This document shows positions 11,740 to 23,671 of a stretch of DNA of 64,000 nt, one piece after another. The stretch is from Harmonia axyridis (lineage: Eukaryota; Arthropoda; Insecta; Coleoptera; Coccinellidae). Where the stretch lies: contig NC_059504.1 of assembly GCF_914767665.1 (NCBI RefSeq), positions 48,949,720 to 49,013,719 of the forward strand, given 5' to 3'. The notes under the pieces are model-generated. The model had not been told where the DNA came from, ran no database searches, and saw only the letters and a list, made by a program, of their open reading frames with translations. The position numbers and the translations under genes are program-made. Numbering within the stretch: position 1 is the first letter of the stretch; each line of letters starts with the position of its first letter.

Positions 11740-12355
11740 TAAATAAAACGGCTAACATTTGGAAATACTTGATGAAAATAGGTAAAAAAAAATAGGATGG
11801 CATTTTCCTATTGCTGATACATTGACCGGATAAATAGTTAATATCGTATGATATGATTACTTCATTGGAAATTTTACCTATTTTCATCAAGTATTTCCAA
11901 ATGTTAGCCGTTTTATTTATTATTATTTCGATGAAAGTCGCTTAGGCTAATTACGGAAGGTTTTCCTTGTTGACGTGGGATTCTGCTTTTTCGAGGTATT
12001 CATGGAGGAGGTAGTTAGGTTATTTGTCCGCTGGGTGGCGCTCTGCAGTAATTCATACTGACTAGCGACTGCCAGCGTTCAATAAGATGCCTGCTATTTC
12101 GTTTGTTTGTCATCTTGGGTAGGGTTATGCGGTACTGATGATCCCTAATAAGGGTGAAACCGGTATATCGCTATCCTCCCTTGATGACAATCATTCTCCT
12201 TGGGTTACTTTCGATTATGAATCCTACGTAATGGCGTGGAGACCTTCTGTCTGACAACGGTCGTGTGGATGGCATTTTCCTATTGCTGATACATTGACCG
12301 TATAAATAGTTAATATCGTATGATATGATTACTTCATTGGAAATTTTACCTTTTT
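11740..12355 (+). mobile_element. Retrozyme-like non-autonomous insertion with hammerhead motif
   Basis: A 616-bp insertion flanked by the 13-bp direct duplication TTAGTTTAAGAAA (11727-11739 and 12356-12368). Inside, an 86-base block is present twice in direct orientation (11796-11881 and 12268-12351, one base different near the middle), and 11740-11787 is inverted at 11872-11919. A hammerhead-like motif lies at 12117-12180. No ORF is present. Direct terminal repeats, an inverted partial repeat, a hammerhead and a variable-length duplication match Penelope-like elements and their non-autonomous derivatives (retrozymes). The mobilising Penelope family is not identified here. Confidence 0.65.
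12117..12180 (+). ncRNA. Hammerhead ribozyme candidate (type I)
   Basis: CTGATGA at 12135-12141 is followed by stem II (CCCT/AGGG, loop AATA) and GAAAC at 12156-12160. Stem III is the self-complementary ACC/GGT with no loop, so cleavage is predicted after A12165. Stem I inner part is GCGGTA (12129-12134) with TATCGC (12166-12171), one G-U pair, and an outer part GGGTAGG (12117-12123) with CCTCCC (12175-12180) with one bulge. The 10.1-11.1 pair is U-U instead of the usual G-C, which could weaken activity. A very short palindromic stem III is known in Penelope hammerheads, which act as dimers. Confidence 0.6.
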
Positions 12356-13140
12356 TTAGTTTAAGAAAATTGAATCGTAATTTTATAAAACGGTGTCATT
12401 TATGCATTAGAGTCCGAGGGAAACAGTTTGAACATTTACTGTAAGTTAGATTTGAGAATTAAATAAATAATCGAAAGTTAAGTCTGTTTTTAATTAATTT
12501 ACCTTTTTTTTCAATAATATTCCTTTTTCGCTTCCCCTAATCCATCTTTTTCCCTATTGTGACTTTAACAAATAATAACAAAGCCCGGTATCAAATGTAA
12601 TGTCATAGCAAGCGGCAAAATTACCTGATAGCGGGGTTCCTAGTTTCAACTTAGTTAAGTAGGGCATCGGTAAAATGATGAAAATACCTAGTTTTATGGG
12701 CATAAGATTCGTGTATTGTACCATTTCTAAATCTGTCTAAAATGCCCAATTTTTTGATGTTACTTGCTCGTTTTGTTTCAAGGATTTTTTTTCACAGCAG
12801 GTGTCCAAAGTCGAAGTTCTCGTTTTGCTAGCAATTGAAATCAAGATTTATCCATTAATTTACGGAAATCCACATAACTTTTTGACAGAATCATACTCAT
12901 GTCATCTTAAATAACTATTTAAGATTCCATTACAACAAAAAAAATAAGCTTCGAGAGCATTCCAGCAGAATTCTGACCCTGACAATGTTAAAAAAGGTGA
13001 AAATTCACTAAAAAACGTAATTTGGTAATAACTCGAAAACCATGCAACTTTTACTGGGGTCATGTTAGGCTGGTTAGGTCCCTCTTTAGCTGACCTACCT
13101 CTGGTGTCACTGTGACGTGCCACTTATGGGACACCCTGTA

Positions 13141-14050
13141 GAAGCTATAGAACTTTAAATTGCAATAAAACAACGATGGATCATTCGACTGACATGAATT
13201 TAATTTATCCGCAAAATAATCTTGTGGCATTACATTTTAAATATGATTTCCGGCATATGACCGCCACGGCTGGCTCGGATGTAGTCCAATCTGGACGTCC
13301 AATTTCCGATGACCTTTTCCAACATTTGTGGCCGTATATCGGCAATAACACGGTGAATGTTGTCTTCCAAATGGTCAAGGGTTTGTGGCTTCTCCGCATA
13401 GACCAATGACTTTACATAGCTCCCACAGAAAGTAGTCTAGCGGTGTTAAATCACAAGATCTTTGACGCCAATTCACAGGTCCAAAACGTGAAATTAGGCG
13501 GTCAACAAACGTGTCTTTCAATAAATCGATTGTGGCACGAGCTGTGTGACATATTTCGCCGTCTTGTTGGAACCACAGGTCCTGGACATCATGGTTGTTA
13601 AATTCAGGAATGAAAAAGTTAGTAATCATGGCTCTATACCAATCACCATTGACTGTAACGTTCTGGCCATCAGCGTTTTTGATGCAGCAATAGCTTCGTC
13701 TGTACGCACCGTACGGCGTCTCTTGGGATGCGAGTTATCAATAAGAGTAAACGTGGTGCGAAAACGTTCCATGGTTCATCGAATTAACTGCTCTGATGGA
13801 CGATTTTGTCGACGACAAAATGGACGTAGTGCGCGATACGTATTCCGCACAGAACCATTATTTTCGAAATGAAATTGCACTATTTTCAAGCGTTGTTCAG
13901 GCGTGAGTCTATTCACGATGAATTGCCAAACCAAACTGAGAATAAATCACTTGACAGCTGTTGAATCGGTCGCCATCTTGAAGAGTTATGCCAAAAAACA
14001 CCTTTTACAATATGTAAAACTGGGATATTTCCGCTCGTATCTGTTCAACG
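13141..14050 (-). pseudogene. Internally deleted mariner-like transposase, family B copy 1
   Basis: On the minus strand the N-terminal region (near 13900-13720) leads after a deletion into GDW-like residues and then, at 13629-13375, FFIPEFNNHDVQDLWFQQDG, ATIDLLKDTF, LISRFGPVNW and CDLTPLDYFLWE, with the last catalytic acids in place. The segment with the first catalytic aspartate (FSDEAHFWLNGYVNKQN in the other copies) is absent, and the C-terminus (RRVIADIRPQ-type) is shifted to another frame near 13400-13240. The left edge touches the foldback element at 13140, so one terminal repeat is missing or replaced. Confidence 0.75.
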
Positions 14051-14961
14051 AGGTATGGCTGAATGAACGGATTTGAAATAAAACGCCCTGTTCTTGAGAC
14101 ACATTTCATCTAGGTGATTTGGGTGAAATCTTCATAGTTTGTGCTAAAGAAAGTTGAAGATTTCCAATTACATATGAATATTTTGTTGTCAATGACCGCA
14201 GTTAAGCTGACCCCCCCTTGAACCTTACATACAGATACACAAAAAGTACCTTCGTGAACACCCACTCGATCGAAAAATGCGATCCGCCGAGTTCTCTCAT
14301 CCGACGAAATCCGTCCAACGAAACAGCGGAAGCTCCTATAGAGAGTAATATAATGCCAAGGGAGCACCCACATCCTGTTTCCTGCGAATGCACTCCAATT
14401 CCTCAAACTGTGAGCCCCGACCAACACCGCCTGTTTTTTTCCTCGGTCGTTATTCATATTTAAGTAGCTTAGAGGACCTCATTCCTGCGCGGAAATGCTC
14501 GAGAATACCTCGCAAACCACTATCGTTGGAAATAAGGACATAATTCCGGGAAATACGCGAGATACGTGTGTATATTTCATCCTTATCGCTCCCTTGGAAT
14601 CGGGCCCTAGGTCGAACAAGATACAATGCGCTGCCGAAAGATGGGCATGAATTTTGGATCGGCAACCCGGAGGCCTTGGTGTCTAGTCCGTCTGGAGAAT
14701 AAGCGGAGAAATCCCGTTAAGAAGGAACGCTCCTACATAAAGGTTTATATCTTCCAACATTTCATCATTCGGAGGATAGTTGGAGGTGGGATTCGATGTA
14801 AAGTTCTTCTAGGATTGGATCATAAAGAAATAACATACTTATGTGTAGGCGTGTTGTTCTATTTGTACATGAAAATGTTAGGTGCACTCTATGCTGAATC
14901 GCAAACGTAAGAAAAAGGATGGAGGAAAGTTCCACCATGGGAACTTTGTCCCTTTCTTGTT
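14051..14961. other. No gene recognised
   Basis: Moderately GC-rich from 14180 to 14700. A 115-codon minus frame (14457-14110) and overlapping plus frames have no family resemblance. No repeat is shared with other parts of the window. Confidence 0.4.
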
Positions 14962-16400
14962 ATTGATTCGATCACGTAGAACACGAAAATACTTGCAGTT
15001 GGACGATTAGTCTATTATTTCAGAAATTTTAGTTTATAAACTGGAATTTTCAACAACAAAAATTGATAATTGTCTCGAGGCTGTCGCCTCTTTTGGAAGC
15101 AAGATACGGACTTGAAATCTCAAAATGTTCTAGACCTAGAGCTCTAGAGCTTGTATTTCAAAAAACATTCTGTATTGGGGGGGTCTGCGACAAATATTTC
15201 TGGACAGATAACGATATTTGTATAGGCATTCGATTTCAACTGATTTTCCGCAGATTTCTGGTTCAAATTTTCTCTAACTGTGAGTTCTTCAAGAGATCAT
15301 AGAGCGGTGTTAGAATTCATGATACCTAATTAGACGAACTCGCTCGGAAATTCTTATATCGAAAAATTATGCTAGGATTTTCCATACCTCAGACCTTGAA
15401 AAATTTTTTCTTTGAAAAAAATTAAAAGTACCTTCTTGAGAATTTTTCACCACCCTAGTGATTGATTCGATCACGGTAGAATAGGAAAATGCTTACAGTT
15501 GGACGATTAGTCCATTATTTCAGCAATTTTATAGAATGGAATTTTAAAAAAAAATTATAATTGTCACGAGGCCGCCGCCTCTGGATACAAGATACGGATT
15601 TGAAACCTCAACATGTTCTAAATTGGAGCTTGTATTTCAAAAAAAGCTTTAATTTGAGGGGTCTGTGACAACTATTTCCCAAAATATAACGATATTTCTA
15701 TAGAGATTCAATTTTTACTGATTTTTCGCAAATTTCAGAATCAAATTTTCTCTAATTCTGTGGTTATTCCGTTCATTCTTCCACATCTTGTAGAACAAAA
15801 TCGTGCGAGAATATATCAGAAACGCACAGTTTTCATGGTTATATTTCATTATTCTATGTTGGCACCCCGAACTTTCCGCTACGGCTTTATCTGTCAATTC
15901 ATCAAATTGCCTTAAAGAAATCAGTTCTGCCAACCAACATTTTTCAATGCAAAAATGACTAAATTATATTTATGGAAATATTTCATTAATTTCAATGAAA
16001 ATGCAATGAATTAGAGAAAATAATGTATAATACTCGTACAGAAGGCTCATTCTACCACTCGTTCATTCCAAAACTCGCCACTTCGTGGCTCGTTTTTGAA
16101 TTTTGAACTCGTGGAAGAATATCAATGCCTTCTGCACCTGTATTATAAATAACTATTCTCGAACTGTGAGTTCTACAAGAAATCGAAGAGCGATGTTAGA
16201 ATTCTGGACGAAGATACGGACTTGAAACCTCATCGTTTCCTAGATCGGAGCTCTCATTAAAAAAAAACGTTTTTATTCGATGAGTCCCTGACAAATATTT
16301 CGGGAGATATAACGATTTCAAGTTTAACTGAATTTCCTCAAATTTTGAGTTCAAATTTTCTCGAACTAAGAGGTTTACAAGTAATCGGAGTCAGAGATCA
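14962..16400 (+). repeat. Tandem array of ~500-bp units
   Basis: Unit 1 is 14962-15460. Unit 2 starts at 15461 (ATTGATTCGATCACG) and is split by a foreign repeat at about 15755-16153. A truncated unit 3 starts near 16205 (GATACGGACTTGAAACCTC). Units share blocks such as GTTGGACGATTAGT and AACGATAT in the same order with roughly 80 percent similarity by eye. No coding potential is visible. Confidence 0.7.
15755..16153 (-). repeat. Dispersed palindrome-bearing repeat, copy 1
   Basis: The same ~400-bp sequence lies inverted at about 55795-56220 with very high identity (three differences in about 185 bases checked). It contains an imperfect palindrome at 16029-16145 built around CGCCACTTCGTGG. 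It interrupts tandem unit 2, possibly with a 10-bp duplication (TTCTCTAATT and TTCTCGAACT). A 62-codon open stretch is shared by both copies, but two of three base differences change the residue, so there is no sign of protein constraint. Confidence 0.65.
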
Positions 16401-17519
16401 GTTCCTCGCCGAAGAAAAAACTGTCTCAAAATCAAAACGACCTTTTAACTATCACTCTAAATGTGTAAATTTCTCTGGATAAAATTCTTTCGATACAACA
16501 CTTGATCTCGGTGTTGCTACAATTCATTGTGTGGCAACCCTAACGATAGATTCAGTGGGAAAATGACAAAAAAATGGTACTAAACACTAATGGTGCATAA
16601 CATTTCTCATATTTAAAGCTCAATACTCTTATTATCAACTCCGAAAGTCCCATGTACTTTTGTTCATAAATGATAAATTAGTTCGATACCTCTGTTCTAA
16701 GGAAGACTCAATATGAGGGTAATGTTTTAACGTTGATGAAACAAATGATTAAAAAGCAAGTAACCCAAGCGGAGTGAACCGCAAAGTCCAGTCGCTAGGG
16801 AAACATAAAAAATTCAAGCCTACCATTCCATCTGAAGCACGTCGAGTAAAATGGATGAATAAAATAAGTTTGCTATTCAGTCTAAGTGACGTACCGAATT
16901 GCTTGATGTATAATGCAGGCCGAGAATCCTTTGCTGGTAATAGCTCTCATTATTTAACTAATAACGCAAGAGTACCAGCTTCTTGTAACACCGAAACTCC
17001 TCGGTCTTGAATTTTAAGACAGTAAAGGCCTTATTATTAATTCACAGGTCTCAAGATCGCTTATAGCGGCCATTTCAGTGAAACCACAAATCTTATACTA
17101 ATTTAACTTCACGGATCCCTTCTCCTCACTTATTTACGAGGCTGGGGCGGCAAGGTGCTTTCGTAAAATTTAGTTACAGCGCCTGATTGATCAGAATTGA
17201 TGGGGTTCCGGTGGCTTGGGAACGAATCGGTCCATAAAACTTCACTATGGCTAGTGGTGCATCTTCTCGGCTAGTTTCTGTCTGGTATCTTTCAGGCTTT
17301 TCGTGAAATCGTTATCTATTTCCTTCTTTCTGCCGTTTTGGGAGTTGAATGGTTGAATGGTTATTTCCATAGCGAATGAGAAAAGAAGGCATATGGTTAT
17401 TGCCCTTCCTAGAATCTTATGAACAATATGAACATAACCTGTTCGAAACAGAAACATTGGCGTACAACTATGCTTTCACCGTTTCTTTTACATAAATTGG
17501 AGGTTTTATTGTAAAAAAC
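16401..17519. other. No gene recognised
   Basis: Single-copy DNA. A 78-codon frame at 16774-17010 is not recognisable. Confidence 0.4.
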
Positions 17520-18206
17520 TGGATATACATTTATAATTTAATAATTGTTCATCGCTGGCCACTACTTTCTCCCATCATTCGGGCAGCGTACGAATCCTGC
17601 GTTGAAAAAACTGATCATCTTTCAAAGCGATCCACGAATCGATTCGATTTTTTACTTCTTCATGAGACCGGAAGTGCTGGTCAGCCAGGTATGCCATTGA
17701 TAGAAACAAGTGATAGTCCGAGGAAGAAACGTCTGGACAATACGTCGGGGGGTAGGACTTCCCATTTCAACGTAATACATTACGCCGAGCTGGTCCAACC
17801 AAGTACTGGTGATATCCCTATGATTTTCGGCGCTTGGGATTATCGTAATGAACCCATTTTTCGTATCCAGTCACGATAAGATGCAGAAATCCCTTCCGTC
17901 TTTGCCTTACAAGCAGCTGGTCACAAGCAAACAAACGCCGTTCAACATCTCTCGGCTTCAACTCGTACGGCTCCCAATGTCCTTCTTTCTGAATCATTTC
18001 TATGACTTTCAGGCGTTTTGTGTCACTTTTTGCGTCACTCTTAATGACCCTGTTAATTCTTTTTGCATTTGACATGAGTCTTGATCGAGTAAAGCCTCCA
18101 ATATTGCCTCTTCGAAAACCTTCTTCCTTCCACCACCATGTTTGCCTTCGACGTCAAAATCACCGTTCTTGAAGCGTTGGAACCACTTTCGGCACGTTCT
18201 CTCAGT
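17520..18206 (-). pseudogene. Classical mariner transposase remnant
   Basis: The minus strand starts inside the N-terminal DNA-binding domain (KWFQRFKNGDFDVEGKHGG near 18190-18130, then KKVFEEAILEALLDQDSCQ). An open frame at 18075-17818 gives LKPRDVERRLFACDQLL and then VTGYEKWVHYDNPKRRKS; in active mariners the motif is VTGDEKW, so the first catalytic aspartate is replaced by Y. Further pieces (EEVKNRIDSWIALKDDQFFQ) follow in a shifted frame to about 17545. The first ~40 residues and the terminal repeats are missing. It is clearly inactive. Confidence 0.85.
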
Positions 18207-18900
18207 ATAATATTATAATAATAATAACAGCTCTATAAAACGTCTTCCTCAATCGATTGTATTGTGTTTTTTTTTATCGAGTAACTCCTTCGTGATCTAC
18301 GCTTAACGTAGTGGAGATCTAACGTGCCTTCACTGAACCTCAGGTCTACTCTGGACTAAAAATCATTCCGTCTTGTGATGGAAGTGACCAAAACCATGGT
18401 TGAGGGGCTTTGGTCTGGTTCAATTTCATTGAGATAGAAGTTTTTTTGGATGAGGCATCTCGCGTGCATACATAAAAAGATATGAAAAAACAAGAGTTGG
18501 TGGGAGATTCTTCTGGTTCGTCATGGTGATGTTACGGACATTCCGATGAGCTGGGTTTTTGCCACACTTACTCTATGCAAGTTGGATCCGTCTTCGAAAA
18601 GCAGATGTTGTTGCTGCACAGAGCCCAAGATATACAATAGACAAAACCAACTCGCATACTAAAGTAGTTCGCCTCAGGAAAAGTTAAGGAGTAGTTGACC
18701 ATGATACCAAACTTGGTACTTTCCTCCTCATTTTTTTTAGGTGACTTGGCGACTATTCCTGGGTCGGAGCCAGAGGCGTAGAACTGCCTGCGAAACGCAA
18801 GGCTCAAAGTACCTTCCTCAGTCCAGCCATCTAGAAACCTGCAGTAGACATCCTTCAACTCGAATGTGTGCCAGGTTTTTTGATTCTAAGTTTATACTTA
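18207..18900 (-). other. Possible LINE remnant
   Basis: A minus-strand frame at 18858-18568 has FLDGWTEEGTL and an overall spacing that could be a decayed RNase H start (the usual motif is YTDGSK), and a TAA-rich stretch lies at 18209-18229. The evidence is weak and could be chance. Confidence 0.2.
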
Positions 18901-21900
18901 ATCATAATTTCATTTCAACTTGTTTGATTACTTGATTTTAGAAGTTCTTTGGATTTCGTGTGTGAAAAATTATAAACCTATTTAAAATAAAATTTGTAGA
19001 ATGTCATGTCATGGATTGAATATCTCGATGAGCCGATTGAAACGTATTAGCAACCAACGTTTTTTTATGATAGGTCAATTGATTTCTCTCTAATTCAAAT
19101 TACTTTTCAAGACTTCCATTTTCAAACTATACAATTCGCGGAGAATGCTTAAGACTCGGGACTTAATATGCGTTCAAAATTTCTGAATTCATTATTTTCG
19201 AAATTAATTTTGGATGAATGATACATATTTTGTGTTTCATTGGCCCATTCGTGGTACGTTTTCGACATAATACTAATTTCGTCTTTATGTATATTCTCCA
19301 CGAGTGGAAAATAAAAACGATCTCGACAGAAATGAAACAACCTTTTTCATCCTGGTGAGTCCCAATTACAATTTCCAGAATCAGTTCAATTATTATTATC
19401 TATGTTTGTAATGTTCTCGATGCTCCACTCCCGTTCCCGTCGACTTTATAATTCCCTTGGAAAATTCCCGACACCATGAAAACTCCCGGAATTCCCTATC
19501 AGACTAATCCCCGTCCGAAATCCCTGCGATCCCGGCGGGTATCCAGCTCCATTATTTGTTCGTTTTCATCGGACTGATGCCCATTGTCCATTTTCGAACT
19601 TCGAAACTAGTTAGCCGGCTTTGTTTTATTGTTATGACTTAATTAATGTCGCTCTTGGAATGCTCCCTTGTAGATCTGTCATGGAAAACGTGCCGGCACT
19701 AACCGTTCCTACTGTCGTTTGATCGGGAGAGGGAACTGCTGGGATTTGGAGGTATGTGCTGCTGGATATTCGGACCGAGTGGAATTTCGTTTCGTGGAAA
19801 CGATTTTGGAAGTGAACTTGTGTTTCAGGTAGAGGAATGCTTATGAACAAAAGAGAAATCATTTTAGATATGAAATTGAGTTATCATATAACAATGATAA
19901 CTACACGAATTTAGTTCGGAATTTCATTTTAACTTGGTAACCGATCATCTTGATTCAAAATCATATAAAAAAGTACTTCGATCAATCAGTTATAGACTGG
20001 AATAATGAGACAAATCATTTCCTCAAATCAACTAATAATATTATTATCACAAAAAAAAAATAATAATAATATATAAATATGTAAGTTAATGTTATGTGAA
20101 CTCTTGATCAATGCCAATAAACTTCATTTGTCTGGATAACTCAAATAAACCCCTACTTTTAATCTTAATCATAAAAATGTATTGTGTAACCTCTGATTTC
20201 GTTCAAAGCTGACTATTTTGTTTGTATTCCTCAAAAACTATGAAAGCCTACAATTTGAATTGATAATCAGTTAAAACCATTGAAAATGAAATTTTTTTAT
20301 TGAAGAGCAGTAAAATTTCAAATTAGGGAATTGACTTCATTGAAGACAACTTCGTTTAAATTTGTCTCGCTTTTTTCATACGTCGATATTCTCAACGAAA
20401 CTCAGCCTAGCTCAAAAAAAAATGTTGGCTCAATCATCTCCATAGAGTTATAACCGCATGAATTTCTATCACGAATCAATTTTAGTATATTATTTGGCAA
20501 TGAAAATATTATCTCTTAAAAGCCCCTGACGTCATATATACCAAGTTGGTAGTTTTTGATAGCTTTCAAGGAGTATTTTAATATCTAATTGTATTCTACG
20601 TATACACCTTCACATTCAGTGATAAACAGATTATCCAAAGTCACTTGAACTAGTCCATAAAAACGCTCGCCCAGATGTCCCTTTGAAGTTGATACGGCGA
20701 TCCACTAAATACCAGGGTTTATGTTAAAGAACTGTTAGTCAATAAATTCACTGGTCCCAAAAAATTTCTGGAAATTTGGACAACCCTTGTATAATCGAAA
20801 TATTCTAGCTTCCCCCAAATGACTTGGGATATACTATACACCTATTAAGAGAATCATAAATAAGTGAGCTTGATCCTCTCTAATCAAGTACAGCTCAACA
20901 GAGTACCTCAACGAAATAATCAGGAAAGTAGTCAAAAAAGAATTTTGTTACGAAGTAGGAAGAAATACTGGAAAACGGAAAGCACCAAATTTTTTGAAGA
21001 AATACTATTGAATGGTGCACAGGGGCTGGCTGTGGAATATTTGGGGCAAGCACCAAGTGCTCATTATCGTTAGGCTAATTTAATTAAATACTTAGTATCG
21101 AAAGATGCCTGGAAACGAACATAGCAAGAAACCACCGGAAATTCGACATAGCAATGCATTTCTATAGTCATCAACAAAAGTTCAAATGAGGTATTATGGG
21201 ATTGCAGAAGGAAATTCAATTAATCATACAAGAATGATAAGATATTTTCAGTCGGAATTTCTGGTCAATCGGATATCAGAAAAAACGAAGATGCAAGCAA
21301 AAGAGCACGGACACCTTTTGCTGGCCCGGAAAAAACAAAATACGCTCATAAGAAAAGGTTTCAAGAGGAGAAACACCTTGCTGGAATCTTCCAGGCATGG
21401 ATCGAAAATGTATCCAAAATTATCTTGTTCTTAGTTTTCATTAGCTTTCCTACTGGAGGCTGATGCCTTATGAGAAACTGACGGGTGCAGATTCTGTGCA
21501 CACGAAGAAGAAACTGCACATCACCTGATCACACTGATCATAGGTTACCTTGCCAGTGAAGCATATACTTTAGACTAAAGTGAGGATTTGATATTAGTGA
21601 ACTCTGGAATTGTATGGCGAGCTGTAGATGGTACCGTAATGAGAACAATTCTGATTGGGTCACAGTTAGTAGACCTAAAGGTCGCGATAAAATGCAGCCC
21701 TAATCGAACATGGCTTGACATCCCAGAATTTCGAAACTCTATTGAATATATTTTTTCAAAAGTTCGTACCCACTCTATCCAAAATATTCCAAGTAGATTC
21801 TAAAAACCTTTTCGCGTTTGGAAATTTCCATTGTCGACCGTAATAGGCCTAAACGATCCTGCAGGTATTCAAATCCGATCTGAACCGCAGGAATCGAGAT

Positions 21901-23468
21901 GAAATTCTGCGTCGGCCCGTAATCCGCCAGTGGCGTGCGCCAATCCGCATGCCGTCTCGCATCCGATATTAGCACTCCCCCTATCCGAACCGCCGAAACC
22001 AGTGACGGTAACAAGATTTTTGGCGGACTCACGTTCCGTACGCCCAGATGACAATTGAGTTGATGATGCGTGCAGAATGGTGGCGTAATTTAATTAATAT
22101 TATGCCGGCTCGAATACACTGTGGGCATTTCAGTCCAATTATGGAAATGCCATTCTGCACAAGTAATACATAATGAATATTCCAGTACCGGTGAGGTTTT
22201 CCGGGTAGAAAATCACTTATTGTCGGATCCAGAGCACGCGGCAAGAGCTACCACTCGCATTATGGATTATTCAATGGTAATTGGAATGTCGCAGTTGTCA
22301 GTGGCGTGCCAGATGGTGTGGGTGGTAATTGAGAGGCTTCGATATAATTGGTTGGGATGTGGATGCGGCTCAAGTTCCTTGGCTTTCTGATTGATGATCA
22401 TTTATTCATTAGGTCCAAAATTTTTGGATTCGGACAAATGTCATAAACTTTCTTAGAATGCAAATACCTTAAAATTTGTAATTGCATGTAGAATGACAAT
22501 TTGAAGTCTAGTTCGAGGTTTCATGTTGATTACTCAATTTGAAAAATCAAGAGAATAATAACGAAGAAAAATTACCAAATATTCCAAAACTGACAAAAAT
22601 TGTAAATTCATAGGAACACCCAGTTCCTATGAATTAACAATTTGAAACTCTAAGCAAATTACGAAATCAATGTCATGAAATCAAGAACTTGTGAGTGGTT
22701 GTTCATTCATGCGCCAATTACGCCCTTAAACTACAAAACTGTATACATATATGTGGGTTTCAAGCCGCAATTGGCGTACGAACGCTCGAAAGCACCTAAC
22801 TTCAAGACATTGCTGAATTTGCTCAATGAATGTGAAAAAACGACAGGGTAGTAATTTAATCATCGATGAGGGCATAAAAATTTCCCTCCAATAATCAACA
22901 AATTCTACCATTTTGCTGGGATTGTTTCGAATGTTAAATAGTTATTTATGATTAAAAATAATATTTGATGAACTCCACAACTCCAATATCAAAAATAAAC
23001 ATAATACACGTCACGACTCATGTTCATTCATATTTTTCATGTTGATTGTTTACATTTCATGAATTTCAATTGACCCAGTTTTCATTGTTTGTTATTTTAC
23101 GGATTGCTAACCACAAACGTCAGTGCTTTCCTCATTTCATTTGTTAATTGATTTCGACAAGTTAGCATTCAATGGAATCAATCACTACCTCTTAGGGTCT
23201 ATTTATCTTTATTATTATTCGAATTGAAGTGGTATAAGGAGTAAACTTTATGGAATTTTTTTTCGAAGGAGGCTTAAAATTATTTACCTATAATATCTGT
23301 TCAGAGTCGGTTAATTAACATGAGTGTATACAAAACTTTACCCGTCGCTTTCTGATACGCCTCTGTATGAACCTGCTACGTCAATATTCCGACACAGCTC
23401 TATTTTCTATAAGATGTGTTTGACCTTAGGTCAAATTGATGACACTTGAAGAAAATCTGTGAAAATCA
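18901..23468. other. Largest gene-poor stretch
   Basis: No recognised gene or shared repeat. A GC-elevated block lies at about 21830-22380 and holds inverted arms GTGCAGAATGG (22070-22080) and CCATTCTGCAC (22150-22160). A 13-bp perfect hairpin lies at 22605-22635 with a 5-base loop. Open frames at 20864-21073 and 21186-21434 have no recognisable features. Confidence 0.4.
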
Positions 23469-23671
23469 AAGTCAGCAATAAACCCCATCCAAGTTATTTA
23501 CAGTCAATTACCAGGACATCCCATAAAAATATACTAACTGACAACGAAACTACAACACCCAGAAGGAGCTGTTTTCGTTTTAATTTTTTTTTGGAAAAAC
23601 AGAGATAGCATAGCAAGGAGTAAATGATGGAGAAAAAAACGAAAGGTTTGAAACTTTTTTCAATAAATTAG

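Larger units (their letters stand above)
10855..13140. mobile_element. Foldback element with long inverted arms
   Basis: The ends read TACAGGATGTCCCATAAGTG and its near-complement, and the outer ~785 bases at each side (10855-11640 and 12356-13140) are inverted copies with few differences. Mirror-image 73-codon frames at 10872-11093 and 12902-13123 are a by-product of the arms, not genes. The ends carry TA as expected for Tc1/mariner-type target duplication. Removing the nested 616-bp insertion leaves an 86-base loop, so the original element was about 1.66 kb. No transposase is encoded; a partner element would have to supply it. Confidence 0.8.

Noticed and set aside
10872..13123. Two nearly identical 73-codon frames at 10872-11093 and 12902-13123
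   Set aside because: They are mirror copies forced by the inverted arms of the foldback element; no protein features.
14110..14457. 115-codon minus-strand frame
   Set aside because: Overlaps an equally long plus-strand frame in GC-elevated DNA; neither has recognisable motifs.
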